Source: Mallotus nudiflorus (lineage: Eukaryota; Streptophyta; Magnoliopsida; Malpighiales; Euphorbiaceae). From it: a DNA stretch of 64,000 bases. Of the stretch, positions 11,967 through 23,790 are shown one piece after another. How positions within the stretch are numbered: position 1 is the stretch's first letter; each line of letters starts with the position of its first letter. Below the pieces are notes generated by a model. The model was not told where the DNA came from and made no database searches. It was given only the letters and a program-made list of their open reading frames with translations. The position numbers and the translations under genes were made by a program. The DNA lies in NCBI GenBank assembly GCA_947683625.1, contig CANTUR010000794.1, positions 186,001 to 250,000 on the forward strand. The letters run 5' to 3'.

Positions 11967-14483
11967 TCCCTCACACAAAAACTAGACCAAACCCATCTTC
12001 CTACCTCATCTCCGCCTGTCACTGTACGTGACCTCCCTGCACCGCCACACTCCCATCACCGAACGATCACCAGCATTCCCACCTCCCTCTGGACGTCGGC
12101 AACCGCTGGAGAGGCTGTTGAAGCCATGGGACAGTAGCACCAACTGCAGCAACTCCTCTCTGTAAGAAGATCGCCTGCAGCAGCAGCCCTCTATCGCAAT
12201 GCTAGCTCCGCCACCACCTCAACCTGCTGTCACCGGACATGGCAGCAGCTCCAGCATCCTTCAGTTGTTGATCTTCTTACTTGGTAAGGGTGTGTTGGTG
12301 TTAGGAAAGGGTAGTTATTAGGTGGTTGTATTTGGTAGTTTTTAGGTTGATTTTGAGTTTAGTTAATTTATATATTATGCATTTAATTATTCAATATTTA
12401 GTTTAATTATTTGGTTAATTTTGAGTTGATCCAAGTTTTTTTGGTTAATTTTTTTTATTATTTTATATTTAATTATTAATTATTAAACCTTTTATTAATT
12501 AATTATTTTAATTATAAATTTGGTTAAATTATTGATGCTATATATTGTTAGTAATTATAATGTTGAGAAATTAATTTTTGAGAATTATTATATAATTTTC
12601 AAAAATATTTACAGTTTATGTAAATTTCGAAGTGTTGAATTAAATGAGTATTTTGGTTGAATTTAAAGGTTAATTGTGTGTTTGAGTTGATATTAAAATG
12701 TTATTTATTTATAAAATAATTTTTATGAATTTATATAATTTTATGGAATTTTATATAGTTTATGTGTATTTTGGGATTAATAGATTAAATATGTATTTTT
12801 ATAGAAATTATTGGTTAATTAGGTGTATTTGTTGATTTTAGTGAATAATATGTTGAGGAAATAAATTTTGAGTAATTACATTTTTCTTATTTTATTGAAA
12901 TTTTGAATATTATTGGTATTTTATGTGAAATTTCATATATTAGGGGCATTTTGGTAATTTTGGTAGTAATTTTGGCTAAATATTAAATTTAAATTGGTTT
13001 TAATAATTATTTGAGCTATAAAAATGATTTCTGCAAATTTTTAGTATTTTTAACTAATTAAAAATATTTTTCATAAATTATTTTCAAATTATATATAATA
13101 TACTATTTTTCTAAATAAATGGGTTTTTATTGATTTTTAGTATTTTTTAGGGTTAATTATGTAATTTGGATTTATAAAATGTATTTTAGTTGATTTTTAT
13201 GAATTTATTGAGAATTTGTTGAATTTTAATAATATTTTATTAAAATTTGGATTTTTATTATAATTATCAGTGAAATAATTATTTTCAGTATTTTAAATAT
13301 CTTATTTACTATATTTTGATTATTCAAGGGTATTTTTGGTATTTATGACATTTAAATGTGTTTTTTGTATATTCTGTGAATTGTGAACCTCAGTCGGTAA
13401 ATTGTAGTTTGGAGTCCAACCGAGGGATTGTGGTTGTGAATTTGGTGTTATTCCGAAGTGTGTTTTCCTTGCAGGACCGGCTCTACTCTTTGAGTAGAGA
13501 GATGTCCATTTTACATGGGAGGTTCTGCCGGATTTTCAATAGAATTCTCGTAAAACGTGATGTCCGGTCAAATTCCTATTCTAATTCTATGTCTAAAATT
13601 CTAGATCGAGTCTTTAGAATTTCCGTTAAATTTATTCTAATTTCATGTTGTCATTTATTTGTCTAGCTGCGTCAAAACCGAGGCCTAATGGATCAGGCCC
13701 GCCGAGTTTGTCTCATGGAGAGCTAACATCTGAGTTATTATATTGTATATATATGCACTGCATATAGGGTGCATTATTTAGAATTTTTCATTTTCATTGT
13801 ATGTTTTAAAATTGATTTAAATTATAATATTTTTGGTATATCTAGGGTTGCATTTTTATATATATGCATATTAAATAATTATGCATGTTAGTTTGATATA
13901 TGCACATTAAACAATTAGGTTTAGGTTTAATACATTTGAGTAATATACACATGTTTTAAAATGTACACTTAGACATAATTATTTTATTAAATGATTAGTA
14001 TACTTTAGGTATAGTTTCAGTAGATTTTAGGTTTATTCTCAAATAATTGCATGTTAAATTATAAACCTACACTTAAATTATTTTTAAGTTTATTTTTGGT
14101 ATATTTTTTATTTATTTCCAAATAAATAGATGTTATATTATTGTTATACATTTAAGTTGTTTTTAACAATATTAATGATTTATCTTTAGTTTATTTCATA
14201 TTTTATTTGACATATATATATACCTGAAATATATTGGGTATATTTTTGGTATATATATATATATGGTTGGTTTTACTATTATGAATATTGTTCTACATTA
14301 ATTATTTTTCGAACGAATGATTTATTCTAAGTGAAGGATATCAATAGAACGTGCTTCCTAGTGGGCAGCACTAGGACCGTGTACGAACCGGTACGATAGA
14401 TAAGGATTGAGTGAGAGTTAATTTTGGGTGATTACAATTGATTAGATTGATTTGACTGAGATTAATGGTATGATAGATAGTGT

Positions 14484-14712
14484 GACTGCGGGGCCAATCA
14501 CACTGACAGTCAAACTGCTGGAGCTCAGTCGACTTAGTGTCTCGGGGCCAGTCTACTGTCCATAGTGGAATGAATATATTGGGTTGATTGAGATGTGAGG
14601 TGATAGATAGTGTGATTGCTGGAGCTCGATTGACTAAGTGTCTCGGGGCCACACACTGACAGTCAGACTGCTGGAGCTCGATCGACTTAGTGTCTCGGGG
14701 CCAGTCTGCTGT
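14484..14712. repeat. Short tandem motif in solo LTR (gctggagctcgatcgacttag)
   Basis: Three copies of a unit containing gctggagctc, gacttagtgtctcgg and ggccagtct are seen. Diverged single or double copies occur at the equivalent place in the other Tekay LTRs (21650-21750, 26725-26830, 28170-28275 and 33655-33760, reverse orientation), so it is an LTR-specific minisatellite. Confidence 0.7.
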
Positions 14713-15831
14713 CTAGATTTGAATAAGTGTTCTATTTGGAATCAAGTGAGCCTGCATGACTAGAGTGATGATGGGGTTGTTGAGGTTGTTATTATTAGGG
14801 TTCTATGGATCCTTCATGAATTTAATTAAATGTTTTCCTACATTCTGTATATTTATAAAAGCAGAGTTTGACATTCGTGTGAAATGTGTGTATATACATA
14901 TATATAAGAATGCCTGATTGTTATGGTTTAGTTTGCATGTATAGATAGTATAATAATTCACTCAGTGAGGTCTGATCCCCCTCAATTATTTTTTTCAGGA
15001 GATCCCATATTGTTAGACCTTAGTTGTAGAACTCCTCACCGGTGTTCTTCAGTCCCGGCTATTTTATGCAAATGTATATTCTGAACTTTGAATTGTATTC
15101 TAGAAACTGCAGTAGTCGTGTTGTTATATTGGAAGTGTATTATTTTGTTGGATATTAAATACTCTGAGAATTTGTATTTGAACATTGTATGAATATGTAT
15201 TCATTTATAAAAGGATTTGGAGAATTTATTTTATATATTGATTCGAAAAATTTTAATTATATCGTACTTTTTATTTATTTATTGTATGATTTTATTTTCT
15301 TAGGCTTACTATGGGTTCTAGATTCGAAAGAATTCCGATTCCCTAGCACCGGTCATGACTCCTAGTTTGGGTCGTGACACATAGATTCTTCACTTTCTTT
15401 AATTAATTTATTATAATTTTTGTCCATTTTTTTAAAGCAATCCCTAAATTTGGGTTTAGCAGCTTCCTTTAACATGTTTTCTCCTTTTATCTAGTGCATT
15501 ATTTTCTTGAATCTCTCTATTTACTTAATTCTTCTATTGTCTAACCTAATTGAGATTTTACTTTGTTTTGTTATAAAAAATTAGAGTTCTTATGAAATTT
15601 TTTCATTTCTCCGTGTAGATGGCACAAAATACAAACATGTTTTAACTTGATTTTGAGGTTTCAGATCATCAACGTGCAATTAAAGGTGATGAGTTATGGA
15701 TCTTGGATTTTTTTTTGTACTACTAAATTCATACAAGTATTTATTTGTTTATTTATTTATTTCTTATTTTACATGGATTGCATAATTTGAGTTGATATTT
15801 TTATTTTCAAGCATGGTGAAACTTTTCAAAG

Positions 15832-15909
15832 GAATTTGTGACTATTCCTACTGAGTCGACTACTTTCTCTTTAGCATGTTATTTTTCCATGATTTTTGGA
15901 GGAATTGAG
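15832..15909 (+). pseudogene. WD40 gene exon (blade with FGGIE)
   Basis: It is bounded by an acceptor (ttcaaag) and a canonical donor (GAG, then gtattt). It encodes 26 residues including STTFSLACYFSMIFGGIE, the inner strands of a WD blade, and joins in phase 0 to the next exon. An upstream extension would meet an in-frame TGA, which supports the start chosen here. Confidence 0.45.
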
Positions 15910-15981
15910 GTATTTTTTTATTGAATATTTTTTAGAATAATATTTTTTTTAGATATATTAATGTATATTCCTATTGTACAG

Positions 15982-16125
15982 GATATGAATATTTTTGTGT
16001 GGAGATTGATGAAAAGCAAAAAGTATAAAAAACTTTTGACCATTAAGGCACACACAAGTACTGCTACATCACTTGTCAGTTCAAAATGTTTTTTGATTTT
16101 AGCTTCTCTTGATGATTCCATTAAG
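15982..16125 (+). pseudogene. WD40 gene exon (NIFVWRL .. AHTSTATSLV .. DDSIK)
   Basis: It follows a tacag acceptor and is 48 codons long. It shows the blade signature: a WD-like ending (NIFVWRL), a histidine in the next blade (TIKAHTSTATSLV), then LILASLDDSIK. The 3' edge reads AAG then taagt, as though one G of a normal AAG/GTAAGT donor were lost. Using the available GT instead would shift the frame of the following exon. The next in-phase exon lies about 21.7 kb downstream. Confidence 0.6.
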
Positions 16126-16388
16126 TAAGTCTATTTATATTTTTCATTTCCTTATAAAGTTAATCTTGAAATCATGCTATCTAAATAATCTAGTACATAC
16201 ATTCAATGAAATTTATGTTTCAACCATGATCATAATGACTTAATGTTCTATAATAAACGGAATAAATTTAGTTATAGTTGAATCGTGTATGTCACAATCC
16301 AAATTTGGGAGTCATTATCGGTGTTAAGGAATGGGAATTCGTGAGAATTTGGAATTCGTAGCAAGCCTTAAAAATAAAAACTTATACA

Positions 16389-16581
16389 TGTGAAGGATTT
16401 GAGAAAGCCAAACTTATCTTGTATTAATACTAATGTGTGTTATATACATAAAGTGGTTACACAAAGTAATTATCATAATTGAAATAAAGATAAATTAGAA
16501 CTGTTACAGATAAAGATAGTAAAACTAAGATATAAGAGTTTATTACAGAGTAGGATACATGAGCTAGTTGTTGCCTTATCA
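16389..16581 (-). repeat. Copia 3' LTR
   Basis: This 193-bp copy runs from tgtgaagg to gccttatca. It matches 20885-21077 closely, differing at scattered positions. Confidence 0.9.
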
Positions 16582-16639
16582 CCCTCCAATAATTTGAATG
16601 GGAGATTGTACCATCTTGACAAAAAGAAAACATCCCTTT

Positions 16640-17110
16640 CGCAGTGTTTTTATGAGCAAATATGCTATTTGATCACCAAAAGCAATGTAGTTGACATGTA
16701 GTGACTTAGTGTGAACCTTGTCTCTTATGATGTGATAATTGATTTCCAAATGCTTGGACCTTGAGTTTCCAAATGCTTAGAACTTGAGTGAAACATATGC
16801 ATATTAATAAGATAAGTGGCACTTAAATTATCATACCATAATGTGGGAGTAAGTAGCTTGCAATAACCAATTTCATAGAGTAGAGATTGTAACCAACTTA
16901 TTTCTTAAATAGCAATTGCAAGTGAATGGTATTCAAACTCAATTGAAGAGTAGGCTACACATCTCTATTTATAAGAACTCTAAGAAATTAGATTTTTACC
17001 AAAATAAATAGCATACCCCATTGTTGATTTTCTTTCATGAACAGAACTTCCCCAATCAGCATCACTGTAGGCATGAATAGCAAGTGCTGGTGACTTACAA
17101 ATGAAGAGTC
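16640..17110 (-). pseudogene. Copia RNase H domain
   Basis: The minus strand reads LAIHAYSDADWGSS, then a STMGYAIYFGKNLIS segment and an EFEYHSLAIAI segment. These are the conserved copia RNase H blocks (YSDADWAG, SRSTSGY, SSAEAEY) with substitutions and several stops. The domain would degrade the RNA of the RNA-DNA hybrid during reverse transcription. It directly follows the RT remnant. Confidence 0.8.
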
Positions 17111-18100
17111 CATATGTAACAGTGTTTTATAAATAGCAAAGTACACATTTTACTGCACACCAATGCTCATCAATCAGTGCATGGAGAAATTATGAGACTT
17201 TATTTATTGCATAAGAGATATCCGACCAAGTGAGGGATAGGTAGTGTAATCCTCTAATATACTATGATAGAATTTTGGGTCTTGGATATAATTGCCATGG
17301 TAGAGTGAGAGTTTGTGTGCGACACATGAAGGAGTGAAGATTCCTTTGGTATTGTGCATGTTGTCCTTTTACAATAGGTCCTGAATATATTTCTTTTGAG
17401 TAAGAAGAAGACCTAATTCTGAAAAAGTAGCCTCAATCCCAAGAAAATAAGATAGTCGCCCAAGATTCTTCAAAGCAAATTTACTAGTTAGAGAATATAC
17501 AACACATGTCTGGAAAGAGGTGGAAGAGCTGGTGAGAATTAAATCATCAACATATATAAAAAAAAAAGGCAGATATAACACCATTTGAATAGTAGAAAAG
17601 AGAGCTATCTATTTGTGACCCCTTACACCCAAGTGCTTGTAAGGCATTTGTAAAACATTTATACCATTGGACAAGCACTTATTTTAAGCCATAAAGTGAG
17701 TGATGAAGCTTGCACACATGACACAGATGGTTCTTGTCAATGAAGCCTGGAGGTTGTTGCATGTATACCTCATTTTCTAGCTAGCCATGGAGGAAAGTAT
17801 TTGAGACATCTAACTATTAAATAGGATAACCTTTTATGACAACAAGAGAAAGAATAAGATGAATGGTGCATAGTTTAATGACAAGGCTGTATGTGTGGTA
17901 GTAATCGATACCAGGGCATTGGTGAAAGCCCTTGGCAACTAATCAAACTTTATAGCAAATAATTTTTCCATTAATAGTGTACTTGATTCGATAAACCCAT
18001 CTACATCCAATGAGATTCTAAGTTGATGTATGAGGTATGAGTTCCCACATATGATTGTTAAGAAGGGTAGAATATTCATTATGCATGGCCTATCACCAAT
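17111..18100 (-). pseudogene. Copia reverse transcriptase
   Basis: The minus-strand segment 17369-17584 contains FIYVDDLILTSSS, the YVDD catalytic box, followed by SKFALKNLGRLSYFLGIE (the family pattern FxMKDLGxLxYFLGIE). Upstream, near 17650-17800, lie remnants equivalent to VYMQQPPGF and CHVCKLHHSLYG. Many stops interrupt the frame, so no active enzyme is expected. Confidence 0.85.
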
Positions 18101-19560
18101 GTGGATGCTTGGCAGCCTTTTTATGTATAAGGTTCGATTTATGAAGAGGTGGATATGTGGAATGATTTTGGCTTAAGGTTTCTAATGAGGGATTGGGTTA
18201 TCATGGTATAGGTCTAGTTTGGATTAGGAGGGTTGGTTATGGTCTGCTCTATATTTATAGGGATGGCGGTAGTGTTTGGGTTTGAATAAAGTGGATTTGT
18301 TGGAGTAGAAGAGGATATGGAGGTGGTTGAGATTGGGTTTATTAAGGCATAAGAGAGAATAGGATTGTTACATTGAGATGAGGTTGAGTGGATAAGAGGT
18401 GTTAGTGTTTATATGGGAGAAGGATTTGTGACTAGTGGTTCAGGTAATGTAGGAGTGGTATGGTAATAAGTAAAGTTTAAGGTGGAAAGAGAGGATAAAA
18501 TGGTACAGTGTTGGAGGGTAGAATAGTACCAATAGAATCATATGGACTTGAGGCATGGACATGACCTTCCTGATAAAGAAAGACCTATTCATGAAAAATA
18601 ACATGGCATGAAACTTAATTTTTAATGTAACAAAATCAAGGCAATAGTATCCCTTATGTAATTTAGTATAACCAAGAAAAATGCATTTAGAAGAAGAGGC
18701 TCAAATTTGTGTTTTAATTTTGCCTGTAGCCATGGATAACAAAGACATCCAAAATCCTTAAGATTGTGTAGGTTGGGTGTGGTCTTGAACAATGTGGTAA
18801 AGGGAGATTGGTTATGTAAGGTGGGAGTAGGGAGACAATTGATGACATATAATATTATCTCAAAGGCATATAGCCAAAAATGTTAATGTACTGAAGAATG
18901 ATTTAAAATAGATAGGCTAGTTTTAACTATGTGTCTATGTTTTCTTTCAACACAACCATTTTACTCAGGTGTGTAGGGACAAGAGCTCTATTAAGTTATG
19001 CCATTTTCAAAGAGGTAGGAACTTAAGTTTCGAAATTCACCTCCCAAATCTGCTTGAAACACTTTAATAGGTTTGCCTAAAAAATTTTTAACAATAGTCC
19101 AAAATTTAATAAAAGTATTGAGAACCTCCGATTTATATTTGAGAAAATAAATCCAGTAATATTTGCTAAAATGATAATAAAATATAATATAATAACGGTG
19201 ACCATACTAGAAGGTACAAGTGAGGGACACTAAAGATCAAAGCAAATTAACTGTGAAGGTTTAGTTGCCTTAAAAGAAGAATGAGAAAAAGGAAGTCAAT
19301 GACTTTTACTGATGGAACAAGCAGACAAACTAAAAATTTATTATTATAGGAATTAATATTAGACTGAGACAAAGCTAAACAGACTGTGTGAATGGGGAAA
19401 TATGTAAGAAGAGCATACCAGGTAAAAAGTGAACTAAGGAGAGCATAAGGCATTGATTGAGAGGTTGACAAGGACATGTGCAAAGAATAAAGTCCTTCAT
19501 TATTATGGCCTATAAGAAGCAAATTCCTCTTGGGGATATCCCTTATTTCAAACTAAAATG
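18101..19560 (-). pseudogene. Copia integrase
   Basis: The minus strand shows FLGKPIKVFQADLGGEFRNL (catalytic Asp in the QADLGGEF motif, normally DNGGEF) near 19010-19100 and an HLS segment of the following block. Further pieces around 18720-18900 correspond to TYTILRILDVFVIHGYR, related to the family's RVFGCLCFPW block. The region is full of stops. The role would be strand transfer of cDNA into the genome. Confidence 0.7.
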
Positions 19561-19599
19561 GAAAAAATTCAATAGAAATGTTATTAGTGTTAGTGAAAA

Positions 19600-19830
19600 A
19601 AGATTATGGCAAGCATCGGGAACATGAAAGATATTATTTAAATGAAATAATTTATTTTTAAAAGAATAAGTGGAATCACCAACATGAGGGACTAAAAGGG
19701 TTTTACCATTTCTAATAGTGATGTCATCATGTCTATGGTATTCTTTATGATGACTTAGATTTTCAATATCAGGAGTAAGGTGATATGTAGCCCCACTGTC
19801 CATAATCCAGTGTTGAGTTGAAGGTGGAGA
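19600..19830 (-). pseudogene. Copia aspartic protease
   Basis: The minus-strand frame at 19543-19803 begins MDSGATYHLTPDIENLSHH. DSGAT is the protease active-site motif of copia elements (DSGATxH). It continues with VGDSTYSF and NNIFHVPDACHNLFSL, the family's conserved VLxVPxLxxNLLSV block. It would process the gag-pol polyprotein. Downstream the frame decays. Confidence 0.85.
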
Positions 19831-19879
19831 ATTGAATGTTATATTTGTAGAAGGTTTAGAACTGAAAGGAAAATTGGTG

Positions 19880-20830
19880 CAGGAAAGTTTGGGTGAGGAG
19901 CATGTCTTAGCTAAGTGACCAATACCATTGCAATTATGGAAAATTAGTTGATCATGGTTCTATGATGATGGTTGTTTGAAATAGACTATTAATAAGTAAA
20001 AGAGGGGTAGAAAGAGTGCTGTCAATAAGGGTAGTTATACTGACCACCATGACCTCTAAAAGATCGACCACCACATCCCTTAAGATGTTGGGTTCATGGA
20101 CTGATGAAGACAGATGGTGGTGGAGTGGGTAGAATAGGTTCCTTACATTTTGCTTCTTGAGTAAAAGTGGCTTCTTCACCTAAGAGAAGGCTGAAAAGAC
20201 CATCAAAGCTTACTATTTCTAGATGATTTTCCATTGAATGGACAAATGGATGATATTCAGGTCCTAATCTGTTTATGATAACATAAACCAAATCATCCTT
20301 GCTAACTGGGTTTTGAAGCGCTGCCAATTGATCGGCCATTCCCTTGGCCCGTTGAATATAATTGGAAATTGATTCACTTACATTATGTTAAAGGTTGAAA
20401 AAGGTAGTTTTAATTATACGAATCTGAGCACGTTAGACCCATACGCATAAATTTTTGCTAAATGATCCCATGCTTCTTTTACTGTTGATGCTTCAACAAC
20501 TTAAGGAATAAAGCTCTTTGTTATTAAGCCAATAATCAAGCTCAGGATAAGCTGATCTTGGCAATACCATGAGTCATGATTGGGATTTGGCTAATTATTG
20601 TCTATAAGTGGAGGAGGAGGAGTCAAATGGCCATCAATATGATTAGCCAAATCGCAGCTACAAAGGAGAGAGAGGATCTGTGCTTTCCATAATAGATAAT
20701 TAGTTACATTGAGCTTGACAGGTAAGTGAGCTGCAATGTTTGGTAGTTGAGAGACATGAAAGGTAGAAGAAGTTCGAGTGGTGGAGGTGGAAATCTCAGT
20801 TTGGCTTATAGCGCTCTCGATTGTCATTAT
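19880..20830 (-). pseudogene. Copia gag with zinc-knuckle remnant
   Basis: The N-terminal frame (20591-20827) contains LPVKLNVTNYLLWKAQILSL, the typical copia gag opening (KL..NYxxWKxQ). A middle frame (20094-20339) contains LAALQNPVSKDDLVYVIINR and FSLLLGEEATF, the usual region preceding the nucleocapsid. At about 19893-19945 NCNGIGHLAKTC is a zinc knuckle whose first cysteine has been lost (Phe in its place). Frameshifts separate the pieces. Confidence 0.8.
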
Positions 20831-20866
20831 AGAAGAAGGAAGGAAAAAAATGAGTTATTTAACCTC

Positions 20867-20884
20867 TTTACTGCTCTGATACCA
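20867..20884 (-). other. Copia primer binding site (initiator tRNA-Met)
   Basis: The minus strand reads TGGTATCAGAGCAGTAAA, beginning with the standard plant initiator-Met PBS and lying directly against the 5' LTR. Confidence 0.95.
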
Positions 20885-21077
20885 TGCGAAGCATTTGAGA
20901 AAGCCAAACTTATCTTGTATTGATACTTATGTATGTTATATACATGAAGTGGTTACACAAAGTAATTATCATAACTGAAACAAAGATAAATAAAAACTAT
21001 TACAGATAAAGAGAGTAAAACTAACAAACAAGAGTTTGTTACAGAGTAGGATACATGAGCTGGTTGTTGCCTTATCA
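20885..21077 (-). repeat. Copia 5' LTR
   Basis: It runs from tgcgaagcattt to gccttatca, 193 bp, matching 16389-16581. The terminal dinucleotides are TG and CA. Confidence 0.9.
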
Positions 21078-21986
21078 ATACCAAACATACAAAAAAAATA
21101 CCTCATAATTAACATTTTTAAATTAAAAGGAAATCTCCATAGATATATATATATCATAATAAAATATTTTACAATATTAGAAATACAACCACAAAAATAA
21201 CAATAAGAGAATATAACAGTATGAAATATGACTGCAGCATCTAGCAATATAAGGAAAGGATAATTTAAAATTTACATAGATTAGCCAAAGTGGAAAGGGT
21301 CCGACGAAGGGAACTCCTATGGGAGGTCTGACGAGAAAGATCCTAAAAAATAATTGAGGGAGGTGAGACCTCATTGAATGAATTATTATTATAAATATGC
21401 ATGCAACCTAGGGATACAGAGATTCAAGTATCAGTATAATAATATTTCTATATTTATATTTATTTTAATTTATACATATATTTTATATAGATGTTCAAAA
21501 TCACATTTTCAATAAACAAACAATGCAATAATATCTAGGTGGAGAACTAGAGCAAAACCCTAAAATATTCTGTAACCTTGATTACTAAACCTCAGTAGCC
21601 AATATGCTTACTTAATTTCAAAAAATATTTCTCTTCTAATTTTTTAACAGTAGACTGGCCTCAAGACACTAAGTCAATTGAGCTCCCATAGTCTCACTGC
21701 CGGCATGATTGGCTTTGAGACACTAGGTCAGCCGAGCTCCAGCAATCATACAACTCTCTCACCATAAATCTCAATAATCAATTAATTATATTTCAAATCA
21801 ATAAATTTATGGTCTAGCATATAATGCACTATTGCGCAACCGTCCTAGTGTAACCCATTAGGCCGCACATTCTATAATTCTCCTCCAAAATTACATTTTA
21901 TAAATAAAATAATAAAATCACATATTAAATATTAACAACATCCAATCATACAAATATATATTCAACTTTATATATATGCAAACAAA

Positions 21987-22110
<124 letters not shown>

Positions 22111-22292
22111 CAATAAGAATTAATATTTAATGCAACATGGTATAATAAAATTCATATTTTATTAAAAATATGGATATCAATAATTTTTCTACATGCAATG
22201 CATACAAATAATAATAATTCATAGGTGTACGTTCCTCTAAAATGACTCAACTAACATGATCCTGTAAGCCTCGATCTTGGTGCAATTATAGA

Positions 22293-22293
22293 A

Positions 22294-22386
<93 letters not shown>
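22293..22386. repeat. (AAT)n(ATT)n palindromic microsatellite
   Basis: About 14 AAT units are followed directly by about 16 ATT units, giving a near-perfect inverted repeat able to fold into a hairpin. The equivalent site in the other outer LTR (27261-27370) has the same structure. Confidence 0.95.
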
Positions 22387-23790
22387 TAATTCCTAATTTT
22401 ATACACCTAGAATTTTGAACGAATAACTCGATCGAGGACGCAACTCGACTAAAACTCAAAACTTAAAATCAACCCAATGTCATATTCATATATAATCCAC
22501 TAATAATATAATAATATAAATCCCAACGATTCAAAAAAAATCATAAAAATCTACTTAAATATCACAAATCAATTTATTTACATAATAAAAGTATAAAAGA
22601 TATTTATTTCCAAAATAAATAATAAATTCCTAATTTGTAATTAAATTATATTAATAAAAATAACAAAAAACTTATTTAAAATTAAAAATAATAATTAAAA
22701 TTATTATTCATATATTTTCTAAGAAATTACTGATAATTAGCCAAAAATAGGATATAAATTATAAAAATTATTTTAATGCTATTTATTATTTAAATACTAT
22801 CTAAAACATAATAATTTCAACTAAAATATAAAAATTACTAATTTATACTAATTTTTCCAAAAAATTATTTTTCACATAAACATTCAAAAATTCATAATAA
22901 AAATTCTACACATAATTTCAATAAACTTCCTTCACAAAACTTGCTCAAAATAATCAGTAGAATTTATTAAAAATATAACCTTCCCGAGCTTGGAACAATG
23001 TTGAAACAGTAACTCCGAGCCAAAAATAGTGCCATTTTAAAAATAATTTCCAAAATTAAATTTAAACATATATTTGGAAAGCTCATAACCTCTTCAACAT
23101 TAATTTAAGATCAATTTAACATAAATGAACCTAATTTATACTCAATTTCACAAAATACACATAATTAGCCTAAACACAAATTCATTAAATCGAGAGATTT
23201 ATCGGAGTTGAAACCCAAAATTGATTAAGGGCTTAAGAAGCCTAGAGGATAAGCTTCCATTTGAGACCGACATCAGCTCCCATCATCATTAGAAACGTCT
23301 CTGGTGAGCTCTTGAGTCAAACAGAAATTAAGAAGAAAAGAGGAAAGGGAAGAGATAGTGGAGCACTGGGGAGAGGAAGGAGCTCCTGGTTGATGGTCAC
23401 AGTGTCAGCAGCAATTGGTGGTGGTAAGGTGTCTGAGCAAGTGGTGGTGGTGGGTGGTGTCGAGAAGTGTAGGGGAAGAGAACAAAAAAAAGGAAGAAAG
23501 GAAGAAGGGGGAAAGGAAAGAGAAAGGAAAAAAATGCTTATATATATATATAACTTTTAAATTAAAAATTAATATTCTAATATTTTAAAAATTTAAATAT
23601 TCCCAAATTAATTATATACTAACAAATAATTAATAGTTTACCTAAATAATAATATTAAAATATTACTCAACACTAAAATTCAAATTTAATTTCACTAATA
23701 ATCAAATATCATATTTTGATAAAAATAATTATTAATACTACAAATCTCAGAAATTTAATTTTATAATTTATAAAAATTCAGGTTATAAAA

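Larger units (their letters stand above)
11301..15379 (+). mobile_element. Solo LTR of a Tekay/Del-type chromovirus, with target duplication
   Basis: It begins tgtgataaccctgg and ends gggtcgtgaca. It is flanked on both sides by catag (11296-11300 and 15380-15384), a perfect 5-bp target duplication. The ends match, in the opposite orientation, the LTRs at 16290, 26065, 27525 and 33020 (plus-strand starts are variants of tgtcacgacccaaa). At 4,079 bp it is longer than its relatives at roughly 2.8-3.2 kb. No internal coding region is present, so it is the product of LTR-LTR recombination. A GC-rich block at about 12000-12290 lies just after a (TA)n tract. ORFs inside it are noncoding by-products. 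Confidence 0.85.
16389..21077 (-). mobile_element. Ty1/copia retrotransposon, complete in layout but decayed
   Basis: Two 193-bp LTRs lie in direct repeat (16389-16581 and 20885-21077). There is an initiator-Met PBS, a short PPT (attggaggg on the minus strand beside 16582), and the copia gene order gag-PR-IN-RT-RNase H on the minus strand. The flanks are ataca and atacc, a 5-bp target duplication with one mismatch. It lies inside the left LTR of the outer Tekay element, so it inserted later. Very short LTRs and the 4.7-kb length suit small copia lineages. Stops and frameshifts in every domain make it non-autonomous now. Confidence 0.9.

Noticed and set aside
14371..14652. 93-codon minus-strand ORF
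   Set aside because: Falls on the LTR-specific tandem motif of the solo LTR and repeats internally; no homology recognised.
23261..23560. 99-codon plus-strand ORF, basic and Gly-rich
   Set aside because: Antisense of the Tekay LTR leader region; the equivalent stretches in other LTRs (37109-37300) do not conserve the frame.
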